From assembly GCA_017302355.1 (NCBI GenBank), contig JAFLDQ010000043.1, positions 1 to 23,585 on the forward strand: a stretch of DNA of 23,585 nucleotides. Reading direction: 5' to 3'. Source of the stretch: Dechloromonas sp. Its GTDB lineage: Bacteria > Pseudomonadota > Gammaproteobacteria > Burkholderiales > Rhodocyclaceae. Of this stretch, positions 15,407 through 23,585 are shown piece by piece. Within the stretch, counting starts at the first letter, position 1, and every line of letters begins with the position of its first letter. The notes under the pieces are model-generated. The model did not search any database. It was given only the letters and a program-made list of their open reading frames with translations, and was not told the origin of the DNA. Position numbers and translations under genes: made by a program.

Positions 15407-15437
15407 ATTATACGCCGTACCTGAAACACCCCGTGAA
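15407..15437 (-). promoter_or_regulatory. mrcA promoter with perfect -10
   Basis: The minus strand reads TATAAT at 15412-15407. A partial -35, TTCACG (15437-15432, 4 of 6), lies 19 bp upstream. Transcription would begin near 15400, giving a leader of only about 25 nt before the TTG start. Confidence 0.5.
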
Positions 15438-15442
15438 AACGC

Positions 15443-15471
15443 TTTACATGCCGTAGGCTTGTTGCTAGCAT
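15443..15471 (+). promoter_or_regulatory. Sigma70-type promoter of the pil operon
   Basis: TTTACA (15443-15448, 5 of 6), a 17-bp spacer, and TAGCAT (15466-15471, 4 of 6) lie 63 bp before the pilM start. It is back-to-back with the mrcA promoter. Confidence 0.55.
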
Positions 15472-15533
15472 CTAAAGAGAATTATCGGTTATGTGGCTAA
15501 CTTCGCATTTTGTAAGGACTTTTTGGGGGTCTG

Positions 15534-16619
15534 GTGGGCTTCGATATCTCAACGTTTTTGAATCCCAAGGCGCGTCCCCTATTGGGGCTCGACATCAGTT
15601 CCTCGGCGGTCAAGCTGGTCGAACTGGTGGCCAACGGGAAGGAGGGTTACCGTGTCGAGCGCTACACCGTCGAGGTGTTGCCGAAGGATGCGGTGTCGGA
15701 TGGCAATATCGCCAACATGGACGGCGTCGTCGACGCCGTCAAGCGCGCCTGGAAGAGGCTGGGTACGTCAACGCGCAACGTCGCGATGGCGTTGCCGGCA
15801 TCCGCGGTGATCACCAAGAAGATCATCGTGCCCGCCGGATTGCGCGAGGATCAGCTGGAAGTCCAGGTTGAGTCCGAGGCGAATCAGTACATTCCGTTCG
15901 CGATCGACGAAGTCAATCTGGACTTTCAGGTGATCGGACCGGCGCCGTCGGCGCCCGATGAACTCGAGGTCTTCATTGCCGCTTCCAAGAAGGAGCGGGT
16001 CGAGGATCGCGTGGCGGTTGCCGATGCATCCGGGCTTACGGCGGTGGTCGTCGATGTCGAAACCCAGGCCGCGCTCTCGGCGTTCGAGCTGATCGAGCGC
16101 CAGTTGCCCGGCGGCGGCAAGAACCAGACCATCGCGCTGATCGACGCCGGTTCCACGATGATGAGTCTGACGGTGCTGCGCAATGGACAGCAGGTGTATG
16201 CCCGCGAACAGGCATTCGGGGGCGCGCAGCTGACCCAGGACATCGCCCGGCATTACGGGATGAACTACGAGGAGGCGGAAGCCGCCAAGCGTTCCGGCAG
16301 TCTTCCCGAGGGCTACGAGGGCGAGCTGCTGACTCCCTTCATGGACAATCTGGCGCTCGAAATCTCCCGCGCCCTCCAGTTCTTCTTTACCTCGACCCAG
16401 TTCAATCACGTCGACAGCATCGTCCTGGCCGGCGGCTGCGCGGTGATTCCGGGCATCGACGAGGTCGTCGCGACGCGCACCCAGGTCAGCACGCTGATTG
16501 CCAATCCCTTCGCCAACATGGTGCTTTCGGATCGGGTCCGGGCCAAGAGCCTGCTTGCGGATGCATCGTCGCTGATGGTGGCGTGTGGCCTGGCCCTGCG
16601 GAGGTTTGACCCATCATGA
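15534..16619 (+). CDS. pilM: Type IV pilus inner-membrane platform protein PilM
   Basis: This 361-residue actin-like cytoplasmic ATPase-fold protein binds the N-terminus of PilN and links the alignment complex to the pilus motor. The actin-like motifs are GLDISSSAVKLVEL near the start, SEANQYIPFAIDEVNLDFQ, IALIDAGSTMMSLTVLRNG (phosphate loop) and VDSIVLAGGCAVIPGI. The start is GTG at 15534 with a G-run five bases upstream; no ATG gives the conserved MGFDISTFL beginning. It is the first gene of a five-gene operon and its stop overlaps pilN as ATGA. Confidence 0.96.
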   Translation: MGFDISTFLNPKARPLLGLDISSSAVKLVELVANGKEGYRVERYTVEVLPKDAVSDGNIANMDGVVDAVKRAWKRLGTSTRNVAMALPASAVITKKIIVPAGLREDQLEVQVESEANQYIPFAIDEVNLDFQVIGPAPSAPDELEVFIAASKKERVEDRVAVADASGLTAVVVDVETQAALSAFELIERQLPGGGKNQTIALIDAGSTMMSLTVLRNGQQVYAREQAFGGAQLTQDIARHYGMNYEEAEAAKRSGSLPEGYEGELLTPFMDNLALEISRALQFFFTSTQFNHVDSIVLAGGCAVIPGIDEVVATRTQVSTLIANPFANMVLSDRVRAKSLLADASSLMVACGLALRRFDPS

Positions 16620-17188
16620 TCAGAATCAACCTCCTCCCCCACCGCGAGGAAGCCCGCAAGGCAAGGCGCCAGCATTTCTACCTGATGGTGGGCGCGGCGG
16701 TCTGTCTTGCCGGACTGGTTGTCCTCCTCGGATATACGATCATCAACGGGAAGATCAGCAGTCAGACCGAGGCCAACGATTTCCTGAAGCGCGAAATTGC
16801 CGTTCTCGACAAGCAACTCGCCGAGATCAAGCAGTTGAAGGAAAAGACCCAGGCCCTGCTGGCGCGCAAGCAGGTCATCGAGGACTTGCAGCGTGACCGC
16901 AGCGAAACGGTCTATCTGCTGAGCGAACTGGTCAAGCAGGTCCCGGAAGGGGTCTACCTCAAGTCGCTGAAGCAGGACGGGGCCAAGGTCAATGTCACCG
17001 GTTACGCCCAGTCCAACGCCCGCGTGTCGGCATTGATGCGTAACCTGGAAGCGTCTCCCTGGCTGGAGAATCCACAGCTGATCGAGGTCAAATCGGTGAT
17101 TCTGAACGGGCGCCGCAGCAACGAGTTCGCGATGAACTTCATGCTGACCCGCAGCCAGCCGCCTGTCATCGCGAAGGACAAGAAATGA
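16616..17188 (+). CDS. pilN: Type IV pilus assembly protein PilN
   Basis: This 190-residue bitopic inner-membrane protein begins with the cytoplasmic INLLPHREE motif that docks in PilM. A membrane helix follows at about 22-43, then a periplasmic coiled coil (FLKREIAVLDKQLAEIKQL) and a ferredoxin-like domain (VYLKSLKQDGAKVNVTGYA) that pairs with PilO. Start and stop both overlap the neighbouring genes by 4 bp. Confidence 0.96.
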   Translation: MIRINLLPHREEARKARRQHFYLMVGAAVCLAGLVVLLGYTIINGKISSQTEANDFLKREIAVLDKQLAEIKQLKEKTQALLARKQVIEDLQRDRSETVYLLSELVKQVPEGVYLKSLKQDGAKVNVTGYAQSNARVSALMRNLEASPWLENPQLIEVKSVILNGRRSNEFAMNFMLTRSQPPVIAKDKK

Positions 17189-17847
17189 AAGCCAAGTCCG
17201 CTTCGCTGCCAAAGATCGACTTTCAGGCGATCGCCGACGAATTCCGTGACCTGAATCCGAATGATCCGGGCGCCTGGCCCGCGTTACCCAAGAGCGCCTT
17301 TCTGCTGGCGATATTTGCCGTGCTGGTTGTGGCGGGCTGGTGGTTCCTCTGGAGCGATCAGCTTGCCGAACTGGAGGTCAAGGAGAGGGAAGAGGCAACG
17401 CTCAAGCAGCAGTTCCTCGAAAAGAAGAAGCAGGCCGTCAATCTCGATCTCTACCTCGAACAACTGGCTGAAATCGATCGCTCGTTTGGCGCGTTGCTCA
17501 AGCAGCTTCCGAACAAGTCGGAAGTCGAGGCGTTGCTGATCGAGGTGAACCAGGCTGGCCTCGGGCGCGGTCTCCAGTTCGATCTCTTCCGGCCCGGAGC
17601 CGAAGAGGTGAAGGACTTCTACGCCGAATTGCCGATTGCCGTGAAGATCAACGGCGGCTACCACGATTTCGGGGCGTTCGCCGCCGATATCGCAAAGCTG
17701 CCGCGAATCGTGACGCTCAACAACATAGCGATCGTGCCATCCAAGGACAATACGCTTTCGCTGGATGCGACAACCAAGACCTTCCGCTATCTGGATGAGG
17801 AAGAGGTCGCGAAACAGAAGAAGGCAGCGCAAGGAGCGAAGAAGTGA
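17185..17847 (+). CDS. pilO: Type IV pilus assembly protein PilO
   Basis: This 220-residue inner-membrane partner of PilN has a short cytoplasmic N-terminus with PNDPGAWP, a membrane helix at about 38-56, a periplasmic coiled coil (LEVKEREEATLKQQFLEKK), and a domain with LPNKSEVEALLIEVNQAGL and ELPIAVKINGGYHDFGAF, all typical of PilO. It ends in a Lys-rich tail. The stop overlaps the pilP start as GTGA. Confidence 0.96.
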   Translation: MKAKSASLPKIDFQAIADEFRDLNPNDPGAWPALPKSAFLLAIFAVLVVAGWWFLWSDQLAELEVKEREEATLKQQFLEKKKQAVNLDLYLEQLAEIDRSFGALLKQLPNKSEVEALLIEVNQAGLGRGLQFDLFRPGAEEVKDFYAELPIAVKINGGYHDFGAFAADIAKLPRIVTLNNIAIVPSKDNTLSLDATTKTFRYLDEEEVAKQKKAAQGAKK

Positions 17848-18389
17848 AGCGACTGATCCTCGTCGCACTCTGCGGGGCACTGGGAGCCTGTTCGGGTGGC
17901 GATCACGAAGACCTCAAGCGGTGGATGGAAGACAATACGAAGGACATGCGCGGCAATATTCCCAAGTTGCCCGAGGTCAAGCCCTATCAGGCGGTGCCCT
18001 ACGATGTCGAAGGCCTGCTGGACCCGTTCAGGGCCAGCAAGATCGAGCCGGAAAACAAGAACAAGCAGGGGGCCGGAAAGGCAGGAGCTTTCCAGCCGGA
18101 CTTCGAGGCGCGTGACCTGCGCAACAGCCTGCTCGAAAAATATCCGGTCGAGTCGCTCAAGATGATCGGATACCTGAACATCAACCGCCGTCCGATTGCG
18201 GTCATTGAGGTCGATAACAAGGTCAAGCAGGTCAAGGTGGGTGATTATGTCGGCCTTGACTTCGGTATGGTTACGCGGATCACCGACAACGAAGTCGTGC
18301 TGCGTGAATTGATTCAGGATTCTGCGGGCGACTGGAGTGAACGCACCAGTTCCTTGTATCTGCAGGCCAAGGAGGGAAGTAAGAAATGA
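17844..18389 (+). CDS. pilP: Type IV pilus assembly lipoprotein PilP
   Basis: This 181-residue lipoprotein has the lipobox LGAC with Cys16. The N-terminal linker (DLKRWMEDNTKDMRG) binds PilN/PilO, and the C-terminal beta-sandwich HR-like domain (SLKMIGYLNINRRPIAVIEV, VKVGDYVGLDFGMVTRI) contacts PilQ. The start is GTG at 17844 with AAGGAG 7 nt upstream. The end overlaps pilQ as ATGA. Confidence 0.96.
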   Translation: MKRLILVALCGALGACSGGDHEDLKRWMEDNTKDMRGNIPKLPEVKPYQAVPYDVEGLLDPFRASKIEPENKNKQGAGKAGAFQPDFEARDLRNSLLEKYPVESLKMIGYLNINRRPIAVIEVDNKVKQVKVGDYVGLDFGMVTRITDNEVVLRELIQDSAGDWSERTSSLYLQAKEGSKK

Positions 18390-20569
18390 AAGTCATCAAA
18401 TACGCGATGGCCGCTATTGCGGCGACCTGCCTTGCCTTGGCCGGGCCGGTGTCGGCGCAGACCGCTGCCTCCAACACGATCGAGGCAATCGTTGCCGCAC
18501 CGCAGGGCGACAACGTGGCCGTAAGGATCGACCTCAAGGAACCGCTGGCCTCGCCGCCCGTGGGTTTCAGCGTGGCGAAGCCAGCCAAGATCGCCTTCGA
18601 CTTTCCAACGACCGCCAATGGTCTGGGCAAGAACAGCGTGACCTTCAAGGAAGGCGACCTGCAGAGCGCCAACGTCGTCGAGGTTGGCGGTCGCACGCGC
18701 GTCGTCCTCAATCTGACGCGGGGAATGACCTATACGACGCGCCTGGACGGCAAGTCGCTCTATGTCGTGCTTGCCCCCATCCCGGCGGTGGGTTCGCTGC
18801 CGGAGCGCGTCACGCAATTCACCGCCGAGACTTCCATCGGCAAGCGCCATGCCCTCCAGGATATCGCGTTCCGCCGCGGCAAGGATGGCGAAGCGCGGAT
18901 CATCGTCGACCTGAACGACGCCGGCACCGGCATAGACATCCGTCAGCAGGGCAAGGGTCTGATCGTCGACTTTCTGAAGACCAGCGTTCCGGACAATCTG
19001 CGGCGCAAGCTGGACGTGACCGATTTCGGCACGCCCGTGACCTCTGTCGAAACGAAACCGCTCGGCGAGAACGTGCGCATGACCATCACGCCGCACGGAC
19101 TGTGGGAGCACAACGCCTATCAGAGCGAGAATCAGTTCGTCGTCGAGGTCAAGCGCATCATCGAGGATCCGAACAAGCTGGTGCAGGGGACGAAGACCGG
19201 TTACCAGGGGCCGCGCGTCAGCATCAACTACCAGAACGGCGATGTCCGCGCCCTCCTGAAACTGATGGCTGAGGAACTCGGCCTGAATGCGGTGATCAGC
19301 GACACAGTGACCGGCACGACGACCCTCGTCCTGAAGGACGTGCCGGCCGATCAGGTGATCGACATCATCTTCCAGCAGAAGGGCCTGGACATGCGCAAGA
19401 AGGGCAACATCATGATGATTGCCCCGCGTGACGAAATCGCCACCCGCGAGAAACTGGACTTCGAGGCCAGGCAGCAGATCAGCGAACTCGAGCCGATCCA
19501 GCATGAGCAGTTCGTGCTGAATTACCAGAAGGCCGGCGACGTCGCCAAGCTCCTCGCCGGGGTCGGTGGCGTTGGCGGCACCCCGGGCGGGGCGTCGCAG
19601 CGCCTGCTGAGCAAGCGCGGCAACGCGATCGCCGACGCGCAGTCCAACATCCTCTTCGTCAACGACATCCCGAGCAAGCTCGAGGAGATCCGCCTGTTCA
19701 TCCGGGCGATCGATACGGGTTCGCGCCAGGTCATGATCGAGGCCCGCGTGGTTGAGGCGCAGGACAGCTTCAACCGCGACCTTGGGGTGCGGATGAATTT
19801 CCTGAGCACCCGCGCCAGCCAGCTGGGGGGCAGTGGAGTCTACGGTGGCGGTGGCCTCTACTCACCGGCGGCTGTCACGCCGACCGGAAATACTCCGAAC
19901 CTGAACCAGAGCTATCAGGCGACTTTTGGCACCGGATCCCAGACGTCGAGCAACGCGGTTGGAGTCAACCTGCCCGGATTCGTCAATGTCGCGGGTAAGG
20001 GAGGGGCTCTTGCCTTCTCGCTGTTCAACGCGTCGCTGACAAGAATCCTCCAATTGGAACTCGCGGCGCTTGAATCGGATGGCCTCGGCAAGATCGTCTC
20101 CAGCCCGCGGGTCATCACGGCGAACAACGTCAAGGCGAAGATCCAGGACGGTACCGAAATCCCCTACGTGACGACGGCAACCGGCGGCGGTGTTGCCACC
20201 CAGAACGTTTCGTTCAAGACCGCCGCGCTCTCGCTGGAAGCGACGCCGCAGATCACGCCGGAAGGAACCGTCCGCATGCTCCTGGTCGTCAAGAAGGAGG
20301 AGCCCGACTGGACGCGCGCCGTCCTCGGCAATCCGCCGATCAAGACCGCCACGGTCGAGACCAACGTCGTGGTCGACAACGGCGGGACCGTGGTCATCGG
20401 CGGCGTCTATGTCACCAAGAAGGAAAACGTGACCGAAAAGGTGCCGCTGCTCGGCGACATCCCGGTCCTCGGCTATCTCTTCAAGTATCAGAACGATGCC
20501 GGGACACGGCGCGAACTGCTCTTCTTCATCACGCCGCGCATCATCTCGGACAAGCTGCAGGTCAACTGA
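18386..20569 (+). CDS. pilQ: Type IV pilus secretin PilQ
   Basis: This 727-residue outer-membrane secretin is the channel through which the pilus leaves the cell. It has a signal peptide (1-24, ending PVSA), two AMIN domains (about 32-125 and 138-245) that bind peptidoglycan, a secretin/TonB short domain at about 278-345, and a secretin N domain at about 370-450. The secretin core carries ARVVEAQDSFNRDLGVRMN, SSPRVITANN and the hallmark VPLLGDIPVLGYLF near 686. The ribosome binding site AAGGAGG lies 10 nt before the ATG. It is the last gene of the operon and is followed by a terminator. Confidence 0.97.
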   Translation: MKVIKYAMAAIAATCLALAGPVSAQTAASNTIEAIVAAPQGDNVAVRIDLKEPLASPPVGFSVAKPAKIAFDFPTTANGLGKNSVTFKEGDLQSANVVEVGGRTRVVLNLTRGMTYTTRLDGKSLYVVLAPIPAVGSLPERVTQFTAETSIGKRHALQDIAFRRGKDGEARIIVDLNDAGTGIDIRQQGKGLIVDFLKTSVPDNLRRKLDVTDFGTPVTSVETKPLGENVRMTITPHGLWEHNAYQSENQFVVEVKRIIEDPNKLVQGTKTGYQGPRVSINYQNGDVRALLKLMAEELGLNAVISDTVTGTTTLVLKDVPADQVIDIIFQQKGLDMRKKGNIMMIAPRDEIATREKLDFEARQQISELEPIQHEQFVLNYQKAGDVAKLLAGVGGVGGTPGGASQRLLSKRGNAIADAQSNILFVNDIPSKLEEIRLFIRAIDTGSRQVMIEARVVEAQDSFNRDLGVRMNFLSTRASQLGGSGVYGGGGLYSPAAVTPTGNTPNLNQSYQATFGTGSQTSSNAVGVNLPGFVNVAGKGGALAFSLFNASLTRILQLELAALESDGLGKIVSSPRVITANNVKAKIQDGTEIPYVTTATGGGVATQNVSFKTAALSLEATPQITPEGTVRMLLVVKKEEPDWTRAVLGNPPIKTATVETNVVVDNGGTVVIGGVYVTKKENVTEKVPLLGDIPVLGYLFKYQNDAGTRRELLFFITPRIISDKLQVN

Positions 20570-20590
20570 GCGCCCATGCGGGAACAGCGA

Positions 20591-20618
20591 GGGCCGGCTT
20601 TGCCGGCCCTTGTCTTTT
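20591..20618 (+). terminator. Rho-independent terminator of the pil operon
   Basis: A perfect 8-bp stem GGGCCGGC (20591-20598) and GCCGGCCC (20602-20609) with loop TTT is followed by TTGTCTTTT. It lies 21 bp after the pilQ stop. Confidence 0.88.
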
Positions 20619-20640
20619 GTGGCAGGCTCCCGGAGTCGGC

Positions 20641-20646
20641 TAAAAT
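20641..20646 (+). promoter_or_regulatory. Possible -10 box directly before aroK
   Basis: TAAAAT (5 of 6) ends 6 nt before the GTG start of aroK. TTGTGG 18 bp upstream is a weak -35. Transcription would then begin at or next to the GTG. Confidence 0.3.
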
Positions 20647-20652
20647 GGCGCG

Positions 20653-21180
20653 GTGAACAATTACAGCAACATCTACCTTGTCGGCCTGATGGGAGCCGGC
20701 AAGACGACGGTCGGCCGCCAGCTAGCCCGGCGGCTCGGCTGGCAGTTTCATGACTCCGACCATGAAATCGTCGAGCGTACCGGAGTTTCCATCCCGACCA
20801 TTTTCGAAATCGAGGGCGAGGAAGGCTTCCGCCGCCGTGAAGCCCAGACGATCCGCGAGCTGACTTCCGGGTCCGAAAGCGTTGTCGCCACCGGCGGGGG
20901 GGTGGTGCTGAATCCGCAGAACCGGAAGCGGCTGCACGACACGGGCTGGGTCGTCTATCTGAACGTCCCGCCGCTCGTCCTCTTTGAACGAACCCGCCAC
21001 GACCGCAATCGCCCGTTGCTGCGGGTCTCCGACCCGTTGGGACGGCTGGAGGAACTTCATTCCGTCCGCGACCCTCTGTACCGGGAAGCCGCTCATGTCG
21101 TCGTCGACGGATCGCACCTCGTCGCCTCCGGCGTCGTCCAGTATCTGCTCCGGGAATTTCACCGCCAATGCAAGCCATGA
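20653..21180 (+). CDS. aroK: Shikimate kinase
   Basis: This 175-residue cytoplasmic enzyme phosphorylates shikimate at the 3-position with ATP, the fifth step to chorismate. Seen are the Walker A loop GLMGAGKTT (11-19), the shikimate-binding DSDHEI (34-39), the FRRREAQ segment, TGGGVVL near 80, and the lid region with RDRNRPLL. The start is GTG because the next in-frame ATG is inside the P-loop. No good Shine-Dalgarno box is seen. It follows the pil terminator and its stop overlaps the preferred aroB start. Confidence 0.96.
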   Translation: MNNYSNIYLVGLMGAGKTTVGRQLARRLGWQFHDSDHEIVERTGVSIPTIFEIEGEEGFRRREAQTIRELTSGSESVVATGGGVVLNPQNRKRLHDTGWVVYLNVPPLVLFERTRHDRNRPLLRVSDPLGRLEELHSVRDPLYREAAHVVVDGSHLVASGVVQYLLREFHRQCKP

Positions 21181-22262
21181 TCCAGACCCTGAATGTCGAA
21201 CTCGCCGAACGCTCCTACCCCATCCATATCGGTAGCGGGTTACTGTCGCATCCGGAATTGCTGAGGCCGCACCTGACCCAGAGGAAGGCGGTGATCGTCA
21301 CCAATACGACGGTCGGGCCGCTCTATCTCGAGTTGTTGCGGTCGACGCTGCGGGAGGAGGGAATTTCCGTCTTGCCGGTGATCCTTCCGGATGGCGAGAA
21401 ATACAAGACTTGGGAGATGCTCAACCTGCTTTTCGATGCCATGATTGGCGACCACTGCGAGCGCAACACCCCGCTGATCGCTCTCGGGGGTGGCGTCGTC
21501 GGTGACATGGGGGGCTTTGCCGCGGCGTGTTACCAGCGGGGCATGCCCTTCATCCAGATCCCGACGACCCTTCTTTCCCAGGTCGACTCGTCGGTCGGCG
21601 GCAAGACCGCGATCAACCACCCGCTGGGCAAGAACATGATCGGCGCCTTCCATCAGCCGAAGCTGGTCCTGGCCGATATTGCGACCCTCGATACCTTGCC
21701 CGATCGGGAGCTGAAAGCCGGTCTCGCCGAAGTCATCAAATACGGGCTGATCCGTGATCCGGACTTTTTTGCCTGGCTCGAGGCGAACATCGAAAGATTG
21801 CTGGGGCGGGAGCGCGATGCGCTGGCCTACGCCGTTCATCGCTCCTGCGCCAACAAGGCCGAGGTCGTTGCCGCGGACGAGCGCGAAACCGGGGAGCGCG
21901 CCCTGCTCAACCTCGGGCACACCTTCGGACACGCGATCGAGACCGGTCTCGGCTACGGCAACTGGCTGCATGGCGAAGCGATTGCCGCCGGCACGCTTAT
22001 TGCTGCTGAACTGTCGCAGCGGCTAGGCTGGCTTGCCGAACAGTCGGTGCGGCGGATCGAGTCTCTCTATTCGCGCGCCGGATTGCCGGCCCGCGGCGCG
22101 CCACTGGGCGCGGCGCGCTATATCGAGTTGATGCGCTACGACAAGAAGGTCCGCGACGGCGGTCTGCGTCTGGTTCTGTTGAAGGAGATCGGCATGGCGG
22201 TGGTTGCGGACGGGCTGGATGAGGCGACGATCGGCGCCGCCATCGAAGCGCGATGCACCTGA
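21177..22262 (+). CDS. aroB: 3-dehydroquinate synthase
   Basis: This 361-residue NAD- and zinc-dependent cytoplasmic enzyme makes 3-dehydroquinate from DAHP, the second step to chorismate. Motifs are ERSYPIHIG at the start, DGEKYKTWE, the dinucleotide loop [35 protein letters not shown] and [11 protein letters not shown]. The zinc ligands lie in [24 protein letters not shown] and LHGEAIAAG. The ATG at 21177 overlaps the aroK stop as ATGA and gives the usual short N-terminus. An ATG 9 bp earlier is possible. Confidence 0.96.
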   Translation: MIQTLNVELAERSYPIHIGSGLLSHPELLRPHLTQRKAVIVTNTTVGPLYLELLRSTLREEGISVLPVILPDGEKYKTWEMLNLLFDAMIGDHCERNTPLIALGGGVVGDMGGFAAACYQRGMPFIQIPTTLLSQVDSSVGGKTAINHPLGKNMIGAFHQPKLVLADIATLDTLPDRELKAGLAEVIKYGLIRDPDFFAWLEANIERLLGRERDALAYAVHRSCANKAEVVAADERETGERALLNLGHTFGHAIETGLGYGNWLHGEAIAAGTLIAAELSQRLGWLAEQSVRRIESLYSRAGLPARGAPLGAARYIELMRYDKKVRDGGLRLVLLKEIGMAVVADGLDEATIGAAIEARCT

Positions 22263-22311
22263 TTGGGGAGCGCCGCGCCCCGGATGAACCACCTTGGTGC
22301 ATTGCAGCATG

Positions 22312-22340
22312 TTGAGTCGGCGTACCTTTGACGGTATATT
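22312..22340 (+). promoter_or_regulatory. Sigma70-type promoter of gltB
   Basis: TTGAGT (22312-22317, 4 of 6), a 17-bp spacer, then TATATT (22335-22340, 5 of 6). The transcript would have a leader of about 100 nt before gltB. No riboswitch fold was recognised in it. Confidence 0.55.
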
Positions 22341-22446
22341 CCAAGGTTGCCCGAATTTTCTGCAGGCTGCCTGGCGCAGGGGAGGTCCGGCTTCTCCACC
22401 TTCGGCGGATGTATTCTTTGACCGGGTTTTTTGAAGGAATAGTGTG

Positions 22447-23585
<1,139 letters not shown>

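Noticed and set aside
22341..22446. Riboswitch or attenuator in the gltB leader
   Set aside because: Only short, poorly paired stems could be drawn and no conserved riboswitch core was recognised.

Overview
The window looks like chromosome from a GC-rich betaproteobacterium, most likely in or near Rhodocyclales. The reasons are the pilMNOPQ-aroK-aroB-gltB order with a divergent class A penicillin-binding protein, the lptM-lysA pair divergent from cyaY, and the style of the proteins. No rRNA, tRNA, CRISPR array, transposase or phage gene was found. The taxonomic placement is inference.

Region A (1-6592) is accessory. A row of minus-strand genes encodes almost only exported proteins: an outer-membrane protein cut by the left edge, a DUF1254/DUF1214 protein, a His- and Gly-rich repeat protein with a CxxC and a glycine zipper, a DUF2092 (LolA-like) periplasmic protein, a 94-residue secreted protein with two cysteines, the last codons of a lost OmpA-family gene, and a complete beta-barrel protein. 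They lie beside a divergent AraC-family regulator (5534-6592). Between the regulator and the barrel gene is a tandem duplication of exactly 100 bp that carries the barrel gene's ribosome binding site and first codons. This is the most unusual part of the window.

Region B (6593-13058) starts with about 525 bp without a convincing gene. It then holds a minus-strand operon, lptM-lysA-adaptor-RND pump, in which every junction is an ATGA stop/start overlap. cyaY (frataxin) is divergent from lptM across 42 bp. An efflux pump translationally coupled to diaminopimelate decarboxylase is an unexpected pairing.

Region C (13059-23585) is conserved core: mrcA/ponA (PBP1a) on the minus strand, back-to-back promoters, then pilM-pilN-pilO-pilP-pilQ (type IV pilus alignment complex and secretin), all overlapping by 4 bp. 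A strong terminator follows, then aroK-aroB (shikimate pathway), a good sigma70-type promoter, and the 5' part of gltB (glutamate synthase large subunit), cut by the right edge.

No clearly new defence or mobile system is visible. The best candidate for something undescribed is the exported-protein locus of Region A with its duplicated control region.
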